NCBI GenBank assembly: GCA_030424845.1
Contig: JAUHWC010000004.1
Location: 248,001 to 312,000, forward strand
Length of the DNA: 64,000 bases
Direction: 5' to 3'
Source of the DNA: Alphaproteobacteria bacterium
GTDB taxonomy: Bacteria > Pseudomonadota > Alphaproteobacteria > Sphingomonadales > Sphingomonadaceae
In this document: positions 45,833 to 54,712 of the stretch, in pieces
How the letters are laid out: each line of letters opens with the position of its first letter
How positions within the stretch are numbered: the first letter of the stretch is position 1
Made by a program: the position numbers and the translations under genes
Notes under the pieces: generated by a model
Told to the model about the DNA's origin: nothing
Database searches by the model: none
What the model saw: only the letters and a program-made list of their open reading frames with translations

Positions 45833-46470
45833 TCGCCCGAAAACTCCTTCCAGCTCAGGCGATCCATGTGCAGCGGGCTGTCGGTCTTCACATATTCGCC
45901 TGCGGCATAGGTGCGACCCACCAGCTTCATCGCCGGATTGTCGATCCGCAACCGTCCCTCTTCCTCGCCCAGGAAGGCATCGTCCACATGGGCGACCACG
46001 ACCTCGCCGATCACGATGGCGGAATGCGGGCCGGTTTCCACCAGCTTCCAGAGCTTGCATTCGAACTGCACCGGCGCACCGGCGATCAGCGGCGCGTCCA
46101 CCTGCGCCGAAGGACGCGCCTCGAGTCCGGCCAGCGCCAGCTCGTCGATGCCCGGCGGGGCATCGCAGGCGGTCACGTTCATCGCTTCGGCCTGCGCCTC
46201 CCCCACCAGCGCCACGGCAAACTGGCCCGAGGCGCGGATATTGGCGAGGCTGTCCTTTTCCGCCACGCCATCGCGCTGAGCGTCTGCCGCCATGCCGATC
46301 GCCACCAGCGGCGGAGTTCCGCCCATGGCGTTGAAGAAGGAATAGGGCGCGGCATTGTTGCGGCCTTGCCCATCCCTTGTCAGCACCCATGCAATGGGAC
46401 GCGGGGTGATGGTGTTTACCAGCAGCTTGTAGCGCGTGGCGGGATCGAGTTCGTTCATCGCGAATTGCAT
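45829..46470 (-). CDS. flavin reductase-like (FMN-binding) protein
   Basis: This 213-residue protein of the flavin reductase-like FMN-binding family has the N-terminal TPRPIAWVLTRDGQGRNNAAPYS broken motif near residue 22 (FMN contact) and DSLANIRASGQFAVALV near residue 73. PVQFECKLWKLVETGPHSAI near residue 130 and VGRTYAAGEYVKTDSP near residue 185 follow. Relatives reduce flavins or act as small oxidoreductases. ATG 46470 is favoured by a TAGCTC -10-like hexamer seven bases upstream; starts at 46494 and 46515 are possible. The stop overlaps the convergent HerA-like gene by four bases. Confidence 0.87.
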   Translation of the reverse strand: MQFAMNELDPATRYKLLVNTITPRPIAWVLTRDGQGRNNAAPYSFFNAMGGTPPLVAIGMAADAQRDGVAEKDSLANIRASGQFAVALVGEAQAEAMNVTACDAPPGIDELALAGLEARPSAQVDAPLIAGAPVQFECKLWKLVETGPHSAIVIGEVVVAHVDDAFLGEEEGRLRIDNPAMKLVGRTYAAGEYVKTDSPLHMDRLSWKEFSGD

Positions 46471-46571
46471 GGGAGCAGAGCTAGGAACACTCATCGCATG
46501 ACGCAATGCACGCATGATTGCCGCAGGGCAGTTTCGCCTGTAACGAATTAGCCGGAAGAAGGAGAACCTCC

Positions 46572-47534
46572 ATGCGCATCGGCTGCCCGCGAGAGATCAA
46601 GAACCGCGAATATCGTGTGGGCCTGACGCCCGAGAGTGCCAAGGAACTGCAGCCCCAGGAACGCGCCCAACTGCGCGAAGGGCAGATCCTCTACACCTAC
46701 CTCCACCTTGCCCCGGACCCTGGGCAGACCGCGGACCTCCTCAAATCGGGCGTGGTCGGCATCGCCTATGAAACCGTCACCGGGCCGGGCGGATCGCTGC
46801 CGCTGCTCAAGCCGATGAGCCAGGTGGCAGGCCGCATGTCGATCCATGCCGGTGCCAATGCGCTGGAGAAGGTCCACGGCGGGCGCGGCGTGCTGATCGG
46901 TGGCGTACCGGGCGTGATGCCGGCCAATGTGGTGATGATCGGCGGCGGGGTTGTCGGCTTCAACGCCGCGCAGATGTCTGCCGGGATGGGCGGGCAGACC
47001 ACCATCCTCGACCGGAACTCGGAAGTGCTGGAGAAGGTCGGCACCCATTTCGAAAGCCGCGCCAACACCCGCTTTTCCAACGAGGCGAACCTGCTCGACG
47101 CCATCCGCCAGGCTGACCTGGTGATCGGCGCAGTGCTGATCCCGGGCGCGGCGGCCCCCAAGCTGGTGAGGCGCGAGATGCTCAAGGAAATGAAGCCCGG
47201 CGCGGTGCTGGTGGATGTCGCCATCGACCAGGGCGGCTGCTTCGAGACCAGCCGGCCCACCACGCATGACGAGCCGACCTATATCGTCGATGACATCGTG
47301 CATTATTGCGTCGCCAACATGCCGGGGGCCGTTGCCCGCACCAGCACCTATGCGCTCAACAATGTCACCCTGCCACATGCCCTGCGCATCGCGGACATGG
47401 GCTGGCGCGATGCCTTGCGCGCCGATCCGCACCTGGCGCAGGGCCTCAACGTCTGTCATGGCGCGGTCACATTCCCGGCCGTGGCGCGCGAACTGGGCTA
47501 CGAAGCGGTTGATATCGCGGGCATCCTTTCCTGA
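46572..47534 (+). CDS. ald: alanine dehydrogenase with ~51-residue internal deletion
   Basis: The 320-residue product aligns with ~371-residue alanine dehydrogenases along its whole length except for one gap. The N-terminus MRIGCPREIKNREYRVGLTP is normal and should run on to the KVKEP motif, but after AKEL (residue 26) the sequence jumps to QPQERAQLREGQILYTYLHL. The missing piece normally holds the second half of the first alpha/beta unit and the substrate-binding Lys (Lys75 in the M. tuberculosis enzyme). The catalytic His (YLHL), the NAD-binding domain (VVMIGGGVVGFNAAQM) and AIDQGGCFE are intact. The frame is kept. The enzyme is probably inactive. AAGGAG precedes the ATG. Confidence 0.9.
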   Translation: MRIGCPREIKNREYRVGLTPESAKELQPQERAQLREGQILYTYLHLAPDPGQTADLLKSGVVGIAYETVTGPGGSLPLLKPMSQVAGRMSIHAGANALEKVHGGRGVLIGGVPGVMPANVVMIGGGVVGFNAAQMSAGMGGQTTILDRNSEVLEKVGTHFESRANTRFSNEANLLDAIRQADLVIGAVLIPGAAAPKLVRREMLKEMKPGAVLVDVAIDQGGCFETSRPTTHDEPTYIVDDIVHYCVANMPGAVARTSTYALNNVTLPHALRIADMGWRDALRADPHLAQGLNVCHGAVTFPAVARELGYEAVDIAGILS

Positions 47535-47550
47535 AGGCCCGATCGCCGGA

Positions 47551-47565
47551 TTAACCGGCTTCTAA
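47551..47565. promoter_or_regulatory. CtrA-like box before the diguanylate cyclase gene
   Basis: TTAA-CCGGCTT-CTAA matches seven of eight positions of TTAA-N7-TTAA. It lies 23 bp before the ATG at 47589 and just upstream of the -10-like TAATGC (47577-47582), which is six bases from the ATG. Confidence 0.5.
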
Positions 47566-47588
47566 TGCCTTGGCGCTAATGCGCGGGA

Positions 47589-49334
47589 ATGGATTGCAGG
47601 CAAACTTGGGGGCTGTTCCTGCGAATGGCCGCTTTGCTGCTGGCGTTGTGCGCGCCGGCCACCCTGCGTGCTGCCGACCCTTCGGGCAGTCCGGTGCTGC
47701 AGGACCATTGTGTCTCGTCCGGCGATATCGCCTTGCCCTTGCCGGATGCAATTGCCGCTGCCGCTGCCGATTGGCGATGCGACGGGCAGGGCCATGCACT
47801 GGCACCCGAACGCACGATCCTGCGCTTCACGCTCGAAAGCGACAGCAGCGGCGAGGCGCTGCGCTACCTGGTCAGCCGCCGCAGCCCGGTCGGGGAAGTG
47901 CATCTGCTGGCGCGCGACGAGAACGGGGCCATCCGCAGCGCCAGCTACACTCCTGCCGAAATGGGTGTTGCCCGCGCCGGGTCCTACTTCATGATCCCGC
48001 TGCCCGAAATCACCGCCGACACCCGCGAGGTCTTCGCCGTCGTCGACCGGCCCACCCATGTCATGATCTTGCAGCAGGCCCGGCTTGTGGCAAGCGATCC
48101 CGGCAATACCCCGGCCGGACAGGACATGATGGTGTTGCTGGCAATCATATCCGGCATGCTGCTGATGCCGCTGGTGCTGAACGCGGCCTTCTTCCGCATC
48201 CTGCGCGAACCCTTCGTGCTGTGGCATTCGGCAATGGCCATCTCGCTGGTGCTGACGGTGCTGTTCAACTCCGGCCTGATCGTCAGCCTGGTGGATGTGT
48301 CCGGGCCGACCATCAGCCAAATGTCTGTCCTGGCGCTGGGCCTCGCCATCGCATCAGGCGCGATGTTCGCCCACAGCTTCATCGAAGCAGACCGCCTGCA
48401 TCCGCTGCTGCGCCGGGCGCTGCCGTGGGCGGCGATCTGGTCTCTCTTGTTGAGCTATGTCCACGCCAACTTCCCCTTCGTCGGACGTGTCTGGCAGACC
48501 GATGCCTATTACCTTGCCTATCTTCCGGTGCTGGTCCTGTTCATCGCGACGATCGGCGATGCGCTGCGCCGCGGCAGCATGGCCGCGCGTTTCCAAGCTA
48601 TCGGCTGGGGCCCCTTGCTGCTGGTCGGGATCGTCCGCCAGCTGGGCCAGTTCACCCCGATGCTGGAGCCGACGGACGCAATGGTGCTGTTCTATGTCGG
48701 CTGCGTGTTCGAGGTCGTGGCAACGACCTTCGGCGTGACCGACCGTTTCATGGCGCTGAAGCACCAGCGTGACCGGGCCCGCACCGAGGCACAGATGCTC
48801 GAACGCATTTCCGAACGCGATACGCTGACAGGCCTCTACAACCGCCGCGTGATCGAGGAGCGCTTTGCCTATCTGCGCAGCTCCGGCTTTACCGTGGTCG
48901 CCCTGCTCGACCTCGACCATTTCAAGCATGTCAACGACACCTTCGGCCACGGCGTGGGCGATGATGTGCTGCGCGCCGTGGCCGTGGCACTTGCCCCCGA
49001 TGATGACACCAAGGTGGTGCGGATGGGCGGAGAGGAATTCGCCATCCTGCTGCGCGGCCGCAACGCGCTGGCGCGGGCCGAACATCGGCGCAAGGCAATC
49101 CCGCGCACAGTGGCCGCAGCAGTCCGGCTGGACAGGTTGCAGACCGCCAGCATGGACGTGGTCGACATTCCGCTCGATGCCCTCTCCAAGGCGCGCTTCG
49201 AAGACATCTACCGCCACGCCGACAGGCTGCTTTATGAAGCCAAGGCCGCCGGCCGCAACCGGATGATGAGCGTCAGGATGCAGGCCTTCGGGGGACAGAA
49301 GGAAACGCGCCGCCGGAAGAAGGCCGCCGCCTGA
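47589..49334 (+). CDS. membrane-bound GGDEF protein (7TMR-DISM-like diguanylate cyclase)
   Basis: This 581-residue protein has a signal peptide (to about residue 29), a periplasmic beta domain (30-170), seven membrane helices (about 180-385), a short coiled coil, and a C-terminal GGDEF domain (about 405-570) with RMGGEEFAILLRG. The architecture is that of 7TMR-DISM sensors that make cyclic di-GMP. Odd points: no RxxD inhibitory site precedes the GGEEF, and the conserved late strand that usually reads S-x-G-V-A is TASMDVVDIP here. The start is supported by a TAATGC hexamer six bases upstream. Confidence 0.88.
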   Translation: MDCRQTWGLFLRMAALLLALCAPATLRAADPSGSPVLQDHCVSSGDIALPLPDAIAAAAADWRCDGQGHALAPERTILRFTLESDSSGEALRYLVSRRSPVGEVHLLARDENGAIRSASYTPAEMGVARAGSYFMIPLPEITADTREVFAVVDRPTHVMILQQARLVASDPGNTPAGQDMMVLLAIISGMLLMPLVLNAAFFRILREPFVLWHSAMAISLVLTVLFNSGLIVSLVDVSGPTISQMSVLALGLAIASGAMFAHSFIEADRLHPLLRRALPWAAIWSLLLSYVHANFPFVGRVWQTDAYYLAYLPVLVLFIATIGDALRRGSMAARFQAIGWGPLLLVGIVRQLGQFTPMLEPTDAMVLFYVGCVFEVVATTFGVTDRFMALKHQRDRARTEAQMLERISERDTLTGLYNRRVIEERFAYLRSSGFTVVALLDLDHFKHVNDTFGHGVGDDVLRAVAVALAPDDDTKVVRMGGEEFAILLRGRNALARAEHRRKAIPRTVAAAVRLDRLQTASMDVVDIPLDALSKARFEDIYRHADRLLYEAKAAGRNRMMSVRMQAFGGQKETRRRKKAAA

Positions 49335-49353
49335 CCGAAACGCGCGCCTGCGC

Positions 49354-49764
49354 CTATCCTTCGGCCGGATCGACCATGAAGGGCGCAGCGACTTCCGCCG
49401 GGACGCGCATCAACCTGCCGCTTGCCCGGTCCACCATCGCCCATGTCGTCTTCGCCTTGACGATGGCCTTGCCCGAGGCATCGCTGAAAGTGATGTGGCG
49501 ATCGAAACGCGCGCCCGTGGGCCCTTCGCGGATTTGCGTCACCGCTTCCACCTGATCGCCCTCGCGCACATTGCCGCGATAATCGATCTCGTGCCGGGTC
49601 ACGACCCAGGCATAGGCTTCCACGTCCTGCGGGCGCCCGTCCTGTTTCCAGTGCGACGTGGCCACGTCCTCCATCCAGTTCACCCAGACGGCGTTGTTCA
49701 CGTGGCCCATCTCGTCGATGTGCTCTCGCCGCGCGGTGAAGGTCATCGCAAAGCGGTTGGCCAT
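49354..49764 (-). CDS. 4HBT-family acyl-CoA thioesterase
   Basis: This 136-residue hotdog-fold thioesterase of the YbgC/4-hydroxybenzoyl-CoA type has HIDEMGHVNNAVWVNWMED near residue 14, containing the Asp and MGHVNN active-site pattern. Later strands GDQVEAVTQIREG and ITFSDASGKAIVKAKTTW follow. Its ATG overlaps the stop of the upstream peptidase gene (TGATG), so the two are translationally coupled. Confidence 0.93.
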   Translation of the reverse strand: MANRFAMTFTARREHIDEMGHVNNAVWVNWMEDVATSHWKQDGRPQDVEAYAWVVTRHEIDYRGNVREGDQVEAVTQIREGPTGARFDRHITFSDASGKAIVKAKTTWAMVDRASGRLMRVPAEVAAPFMVDPAEG

Positions 49765-51914
49765 CAGTCGCTCACGCCCAGCTGCCAGAAGATGAAGGCG
49801 GCTTCCTCGGCATCTTCACGCAGGCTTTCGAAGCGGCCCGAACGCCCCGCATGGCCGGCACCCATGTTGGTCTTCAGCAGCAGCACGTTGTCATCGGTCT
49901 TGGTGACACGCAGCTTGGCGACCCACTTGGCCGGTTCCCAATAGGTCACGCGCGGATCGTTGAGGCCCGCGGTGACCAGCATCGGCGGATAATCCTGCGC
50001 CACCACCTGGTCATAGGGGGAATAGGACAGGATATGCGTGAAGGCCGCCTTGCTTGTCACAGGGTTGCCCCATTCCGGCCATTCGCCCGGTGTCAGCGGC
50101 AGGCTCTCATCGAGCATCGTGCCCAGCACATCGACAAAGGGCACGCCGGCCACCACGGCACCGAAGAGTTCGGGCGCCTGGTTGACCACCGCGCCCATCA
50201 GTTCGCCCCCGGCGGAACGGCCCGCCGCGCTGATCCGGCCTTCGCCGGTATAGCCCAGCCGGACCAGCCCGCGAGCGACATCGACGAAGTCGTTGAAGGT
50301 GTTGGTCCGCTCTTCCATCTTGCCCTGGAGGTACCATCTGCGGCCCAGGTCATCGCCGCCGCGGATATGGGCGATGGCATAGGCCATGCCGCGATCGACA
50401 TAGGAGAAACGCGTGGTCGAAAAGCCCGGCGCAACGGCATAGCCATAAGCGCCGTAGCCATAGAGATGCAGCGGCCCGCCCATTTCGCGATCCTTGCGAT
50501 AGACGATGCTGACCGGCACCAGCGTGCCATCGCGCACCGGGATCTGCAGCCGCTCCACCGTATAGAGCGAAGGATCGAAACCGCTGGGGATCTTCTGCAC
50601 CTTGAGCACTTCCAGCTCGCGGGTGGCGACATCGTAGTCATAGACCGTGTCCGGCGTGATCATCGATTCGTAATTCAGGCGCAGCTTGTCCATCGCCCAT
50701 TCGGCATTGGCCCCGAGCCCGGCGCTATAGGAGGCTTCGGGAAACTCGATCTGGTCCATCCGGCCAGGCTCGTCGTAATAACGCACCTGCACCTGGTCGA
50801 GACCGGCCAGCCGGCCTTCGGTAACGTAGAAGTCGCGGAACAGCGAAAGACCGGTGAGGTAGAAATCATCCGACCCGCCGATCAGCGTGGTCCAGGCGGC
50901 GGGATCGCTGAGCGGCGCGGTATGGACGCTGAAATTCACGTGATCGCGATTGGACAGGATGAACAGCGTGTCATCGCGCACGTCGACTGCATATTCCACG
51001 CCGGTTTCGCGGGCGCGCACCAGCTGCGCTTCAGCCAGCGGGTTGGAAGCCGGCAGCAGCCATGCCTCGGAGGTTTCATTGTCGCCGGTGGAGATCACGA
51101 TCCACTGCTCGTTCGCGGAAAGGCCCGCTTCGGCGGTGAAGCCCAGCTGGTGCTCGGTGTAGATCTGCACGTCCTCGCCGGCATCGGTGCCAAGCCGGTG
51201 CACGCGCACGTTCTCCACCCGCCAGTTCTTGTTCGCCCGGCCGTAGATCAGCATGGTGTCATTGGCGGCCCAGACGAGATCGGTATTGGTGTCCTCGATC
51301 ACGTCGGGCAGCATTTCGCCGGTTTCCAGGTCCTTGATGTAGACCGTGTAGCGTTCGGCACCGTCCTTATCGACGGACCACGCCACGTAGCGCCCGTTCC
51401 GGCTGACCGAGATATCGTTGATGCTGATGTAGTCGTGGCCTTCGGCCAACTGGTTGACGTCGAGATAGAGCTGGGTCTCGCCACCGCCGACGGGGCGGCG
51501 ATAATACTTGCGGTATTCCTTGCCCGCTTCGTACTCAGACCAGTATTCCCAATCGCCGTCCTTCACCGGGACGCTGGCATCGTCCTCCTTCAGCCGCGCG
51601 CGCATCTCGGCAAAGATGCGCTCCACCCGGTCCTTGTGCGGGGCCATCTGCGCTTCGAACCAGGCATTTTCGGCCTTCACGTAATCCAGCACGCCCGCAT
51701 CTTCGATGACCGGATAGGACGGGTCCTTCAGCCAGTGGTAGGGGTCCTCGATCGTGATGCCGTGACAGGAATAGGAATAGGGTCGCTGTTCGGCGATGGG
51801 AGGCGCTGTGGGAGTGGTTTCGCTCACGCTGGAATTCTCGCTGGATTGGGCCGCCGCGCCTGTTCCGCTTGCCAGCGGGATGGCGGATGAGGCCACGGCA
51901 ATAGCAGACTTCAA
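49764..51914 (-). CDS. S9-family prolyl oligopeptidase (oligopeptidase B-like), exported
   Basis: This 716-residue serine peptidase has an N-terminal signal-like stretch (KSAIAVASSAIPLASGTGAA), a seven-bladed propeller (about 60-430, starting DPYHWLKDPSYP), and a C-terminal hydrolase domain. The nucleophile Ser lies in SAAGRSAGGELMGAV near residue 560, the Asp in the late LVTAGLNDPRV strand, and the His in NMGAGHAGRSGR. These match oligopeptidase B, which cleaves after basic residues. TTG 51914 is preferred because AAGGAA lies before it and it begins the signal peptide; GTG 51947 adds 11 residues. Confidence 0.92.
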   Translation of the reverse strand: MKSAIAVASSAIPLASGTGAAAQSSENSSVSETTPTAPPIAEQRPYSYSCHGITIEDPYHWLKDPSYPVIEDAGVLDYVKAENAWFEAQMAPHKDRVERIFAEMRARLKEDDASVPVKDGDWEYWSEYEAGKEYRKYYRRPVGGGETQLYLDVNQLAEGHDYISINDISVSRNGRYVAWSVDKDGAERYTVYIKDLETGEMLPDVIEDTNTDLVWAANDTMLIYGRANKNWRVENVRVHRLGTDAGEDVQIYTEHQLGFTAEAGLSANEQWIVISTGDNETSEAWLLPASNPLAEAQLVRARETGVEYAVDVRDDTLFILSNRDHVNFSVHTAPLSDPAAWTTLIGGSDDFYLTGLSLFRDFYVTEGRLAGLDQVQVRYYDEPGRMDQIEFPEASYSAGLGANAEWAMDKLRLNYESMITPDTVYDYDVATRELEVLKVQKIPSGFDPSLYTVERLQIPVRDGTLVPVSIVYRKDREMGGPLHLYGYGAYGYAVAPGFSTTRFSYVDRGMAYAIAHIRGGDDLGRRWYLQGKMEERTNTFNDFVDVARGLVRLGYTGEGRISAAGRSAGGELMGAVVNQAPELFGAVVAGVPFVDVLGTMLDESLPLTPGEWPEWGNPVTSKAAFTHILSYSPYDQVVAQDYPPMLVTAGLNDPRVTYWEPAKWVAKLRVTKTDDNVLLLKTNMGAGHAGRSGRFESLREDAEEAAFIFWQLGVSD

Positions 51915-52034
51915 TTGGTTGTTTCGTTCCTTGGCAGGACTGGACACGGCTGGAAAGTCCGCAGTTCCAGCTTTAGGCAGGGGGCGAAGATGTGCTAGCG
52001 CATCTGGTTACACAGACAACCGGATTCAAACCCC

Positions 52035-53855
52035 ATGCTGATGAAGACCCGTGAAACCCGCCTCGCCGCCCTGCGAAAGGAGCTGGCACGCCGCCAGCTT
52101 GACGGGTTCGTGATCCCGATCAGCGACGAGCATCTGTCCGAATATGTCGGCAGCTACGCGCAGAGGCTGGCCTGGCTGACCGGCTTCGGCGGCTCAGCCG
52201 GGACGGTGGCCGTGCTCACGGACCCGAAAGGCGGCAAGGGCGCGGCGATATTCGTCGATGGCCGATACACCATCCAGGTGCGCGACCAGGTGGACGGCAG
52301 GTTCTACGAATACAAATCCGTGCCCGAGGATTCGCTGCCCCGGTGGCTGGCGGACAATACCGGCGAAGGCGCGCAGGTCGGCTTCGATCCCTGGCTGCAC
52401 ACGCAAGGCTGGGCCAAGGCCGCGCGCAAGGAGCTGGAAAAGGTCGGCGCGCAGCTGGTGGCCGTGGACAGCAACCCGGTCGACACTGTGTGGGAGGACC
52501 GGCCCGAACCGTCTGCCGCCCGCGCCTTCCTGCAGGACGAGGCGCTGGCCGGGCGCTCCAGTGCGGACAAGCGCGGCGAGATCGCCGAATGGCTGAAGCA
52601 CGAAGACTGCGATGCCGTGGTCATCTCCGCCCTCGATTCGGTGGCATGGGTGCTCAACATCCGCGGCTCCGACGTGGAGCGGACGCCGGTGGCCCTGTCC
52701 TACCTCACCGTCCATGCCGATGGCACGGCGGACTGGTTCATTGCGCCGGAGAAAGTCCCTGCCGAAGTGGCAGCTGCACTGGGCAATGCCGTGCGCGTCC
52801 GCCCGCGCGATGACTTCGCTGCATCGCTGGCGGAATTTTCCGGCAAGCGCGTTTCCACCGATCCGGGCCGCTCTGTCGTCGCCATTTTCGAGGCGCTGGA
52901 AGCAGGCGGGGCGACCATCGTTTCGGCAACGGACCCGGCGGTGCTGCCCAAGGCCGTGAAGACCGAGGCCGAACAGCAAGGCCACCGCGCTGCCCAGCGG
53001 CGCGACGGGGCGGCCGTTTCCCGCTTCCTCCACTGGCTCTCGGTCGAAGGCCCGCAAGGCACGGTGGACGAGCTTTCCGCTGCCGCGAAGCTGCAGGCCT
53101 GCCGCGAAGCCTGCGGTGACCTGCGGGACCTGTCCTTCGACACGATCAGCGGCGCCGGCCCCAATGGCGCGATCGTCCATTATCGCGTGAGCGAGGAAAC
53201 CAACCGCCACCTGGAACCCAACAGCGTCTACCTGGTCGACAGTGGCGGCCAGTATCCTGACGGCACGACCGACATTACCCGCACCGTGTGGATCGGCCCC
53301 GATGCCCCGCCGCGGGAGGTGAAGGACCGCTATACCCGCGTGCTCAAGGGCCATATCGCGCTGGCGTTGCAGACCTTCCCGGCCGGCACCACCGGTTCGC
53401 AGCTGGACGTGCTCGCGCGCCAGCACCTGTGGGCAGCAGGCGTCGATTATGCCCACGGCACGGGCCACGGCGTGGGCAGCTTCCTGTCGGTCCACGAAGG
53501 CCCGCAGCGGATCGCCAAGCCGCGCGGCGGGCAGGCAGGAACCGAACAGGACCTGCTGCCGGGCATGATCCTTTCCAACGAGCCCGGCTATTACAAGACC
53601 GGCGAATACGGCATCCGCATCGAAAACCTGGTGCTGGTGGAAAGCCGCCGGATCGATGGCATGGAAGGGGAATGGATGGGCTTTGAAACGCTCACCCTCG
53701 CGCCCATCGATGCCACGCTGGTTGAACCCGCGCTGCTGAGCGAGGCCGAGCGCGCCTGGTGGAATGCCTATCACGCACAGGTGCTGGAAGTCGTCGGCCC
53801 GCAACTGGAGGGCGAGGCCCTCGCCTGGCTGCAACGGGCCTGCCAACCGCTCTGA
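52035..53855 (+). CDS. aminopeptidase P (Xaa-Pro aminopeptidase, M24B)
   Basis: This 606-residue metallopeptidase releases N-terminal residues before proline. It has two creatinase-like N-terminal domains (about 1-300, starting LAALRKELARRQLDGFVIPI) and then the pita-bread domain with metal ligands. The ligands are Asp in YLVDSGGQYPDGTTDITRTV, His in AHGTGHGVGSFLSVHEGP, Glu in ILSNEPGYY and Glu in IRIENLVLVE. A short C-terminal extension follows, as in the eukaryote-like long forms. It is divergent from the oligopeptidase gene, so two peptide-degrading enzymes lie head to head. Confidence 0.96.
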   Translation: MLMKTRETRLAALRKELARRQLDGFVIPISDEHLSEYVGSYAQRLAWLTGFGGSAGTVAVLTDPKGGKGAAIFVDGRYTIQVRDQVDGRFYEYKSVPEDSLPRWLADNTGEGAQVGFDPWLHTQGWAKAARKELEKVGAQLVAVDSNPVDTVWEDRPEPSAARAFLQDEALAGRSSADKRGEIAEWLKHEDCDAVVISALDSVAWVLNIRGSDVERTPVALSYLTVHADGTADWFIAPEKVPAEVAAALGNAVRVRPRDDFAASLAEFSGKRVSTDPGRSVVAIFEALEAGGATIVSATDPAVLPKAVKTEAEQQGHRAAQRRDGAAVSRFLHWLSVEGPQGTVDELSAAAKLQACREACGDLRDLSFDTISGAGPNGAIVHYRVSEETNRHLEPNSVYLVDSGGQYPDGTTDITRTVWIGPDAPPREVKDRYTRVLKGHIALALQTFPAGTTGSQLDVLARQHLWAAGVDYAHGTGHGVGSFLSVHEGPQRIAKPRGGQAGTEQDLLPGMILSNEPGYYKTGEYGIRIENLVLVESRRIDGMEGEWMGFETLTLAPIDATLVEPALLSEAERAWWNAYHAQVLEVVGPQLEGEALAWLQRACQPL

Positions 53856-53918
53856 GCAGCCAGTCTGAACCCCCAGCTAAACCGGGTCTTGCAGGGCGCT
53901 GAACAGCCTTGTGAAAAC

Positions 53919-53933
53919 GCGACAAATTGCGAC
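53919..53933 (+). promoter_or_regulatory. GCGAC-N5-GCGAC direct-repeat box, copy 2 (with a third half-site)
   Basis: GCGAC-AAATT-GCGAC is followed by ACA, and a further GCGACAA half-site lies at 53961-53967, about three helical turns on. A -10-like TAGAAC is at 53976-53981. This lies upstream of the EF-hand/response regulator/kinase operon and is identical over 15 bases to copy 3 at 63706. Confidence 0.55.
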
Positions 53934-54071
53934 ACAAAGGCCTTCGCGCGGCATACAGCTGCGACAATCGCCGCCTAGAACATCGAACATGGGCAACGGG
54001 GTGCCGCAATCCTCCCACCCCTTCAAGGCGGCACACCGTTGCTCTAAACCATGTCCCGAATGGAGAGTCCG

Positions 54072-54680
54072 ATGCGAAAAACCCTCACCCTGTCCCTCGC
54101 CGCGCTTGCGCTTTGCGCCGGCGGTGCCGCCGCGGCCCAGAACGCCACCCAGGTGCCCGAACGCGGGTCGATGCGCGGTGCCGAACAAACCCGCGAACGC
54201 GCGGAAATGCGCGCCACGCACATGTTTGTCCGGCTTGACGTGAACCAGGACGGCCAGATCAGCTCTGCCGACCGCGAAGCCCTCGCCAACCAGCGCTTCG
54301 ATGCCGCCGATGCGGATGGCGATGGCACCATCTCGCGCGAGGAATTCGCTGCCATCCGCGAAAACCGCCAGGAACGCATGGGCGAACGCCGCGAACGCCG
54401 CGCCGAAATGCGCGCCCAGGCCGGCCAGCGCAGCGCCGAAGGTGGTGAGCGCATGGCCCGCCGCGACGGCCGCCGTGGCGGCGCAATGCGCGGTGCACGC
54501 GGCTTGCTGCGCGCCGCCGATGCCGATGCCAATGGCGCGGTGTCGCAGGAAGAGTTCGTCAGCGCCGCACTGGCGCGCTTCGATGCCGCCGATGCGAACA
54601 ATGACGGGACCCTCACCCGCGAGGAGCGCCGCAATGCCCGCCCCGAAGGCAGGCATGGACGTGGCGGCGCAAGAGGCTAA
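54072..54680 (+). CDS. exported EF-hand (calcium-binding) protein
   Basis: This 202-residue protein has a signal peptide (KTLTLSLAALALCAGGAAAA, cleavage near residue 22) and four EF-hand-like calcium loops in two pairs: DVNQDGQISSAD and DADGDGTISREE near residues 57-90, then DADANGAVSQEE and DANNDGTLTREE near residues 155-190. A very Arg-rich linker with RRERRAEMRAQ lies between. It would bind Ca2+ in the periplasm. GGAGAGTCCG precedes ATG 54072. It is the first gene of an operon with a two-component system and may act as its accessory sensor. Confidence 0.85.
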   Translation: MRKTLTLSLAALALCAGGAAAAQNATQVPERGSMRGAEQTRERAEMRATHMFVRLDVNQDGQISSADREALANQRFDAADADGDGTISREEFAAIRENRQERMGERRERRAEMRAQAGQRSAEGGERMARRDGRRGGAMRGARGLLRAADADANGAVSQEEFVSAALARFDAADANNDGTLTREERRNARPEGRHGRGGARG

Positions 54681-54712
54681 ACAGGTTCGCTCAACAGGGG
54701 CTGACAACAAGA

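Noticed and set aside
49851-51890. 679-codon plus-strand ORF across the S9 peptidase gene
   Set aside because: It is the antisense shadow of the peptidase, with repetitive His/Arg/Gly composition and no motif.
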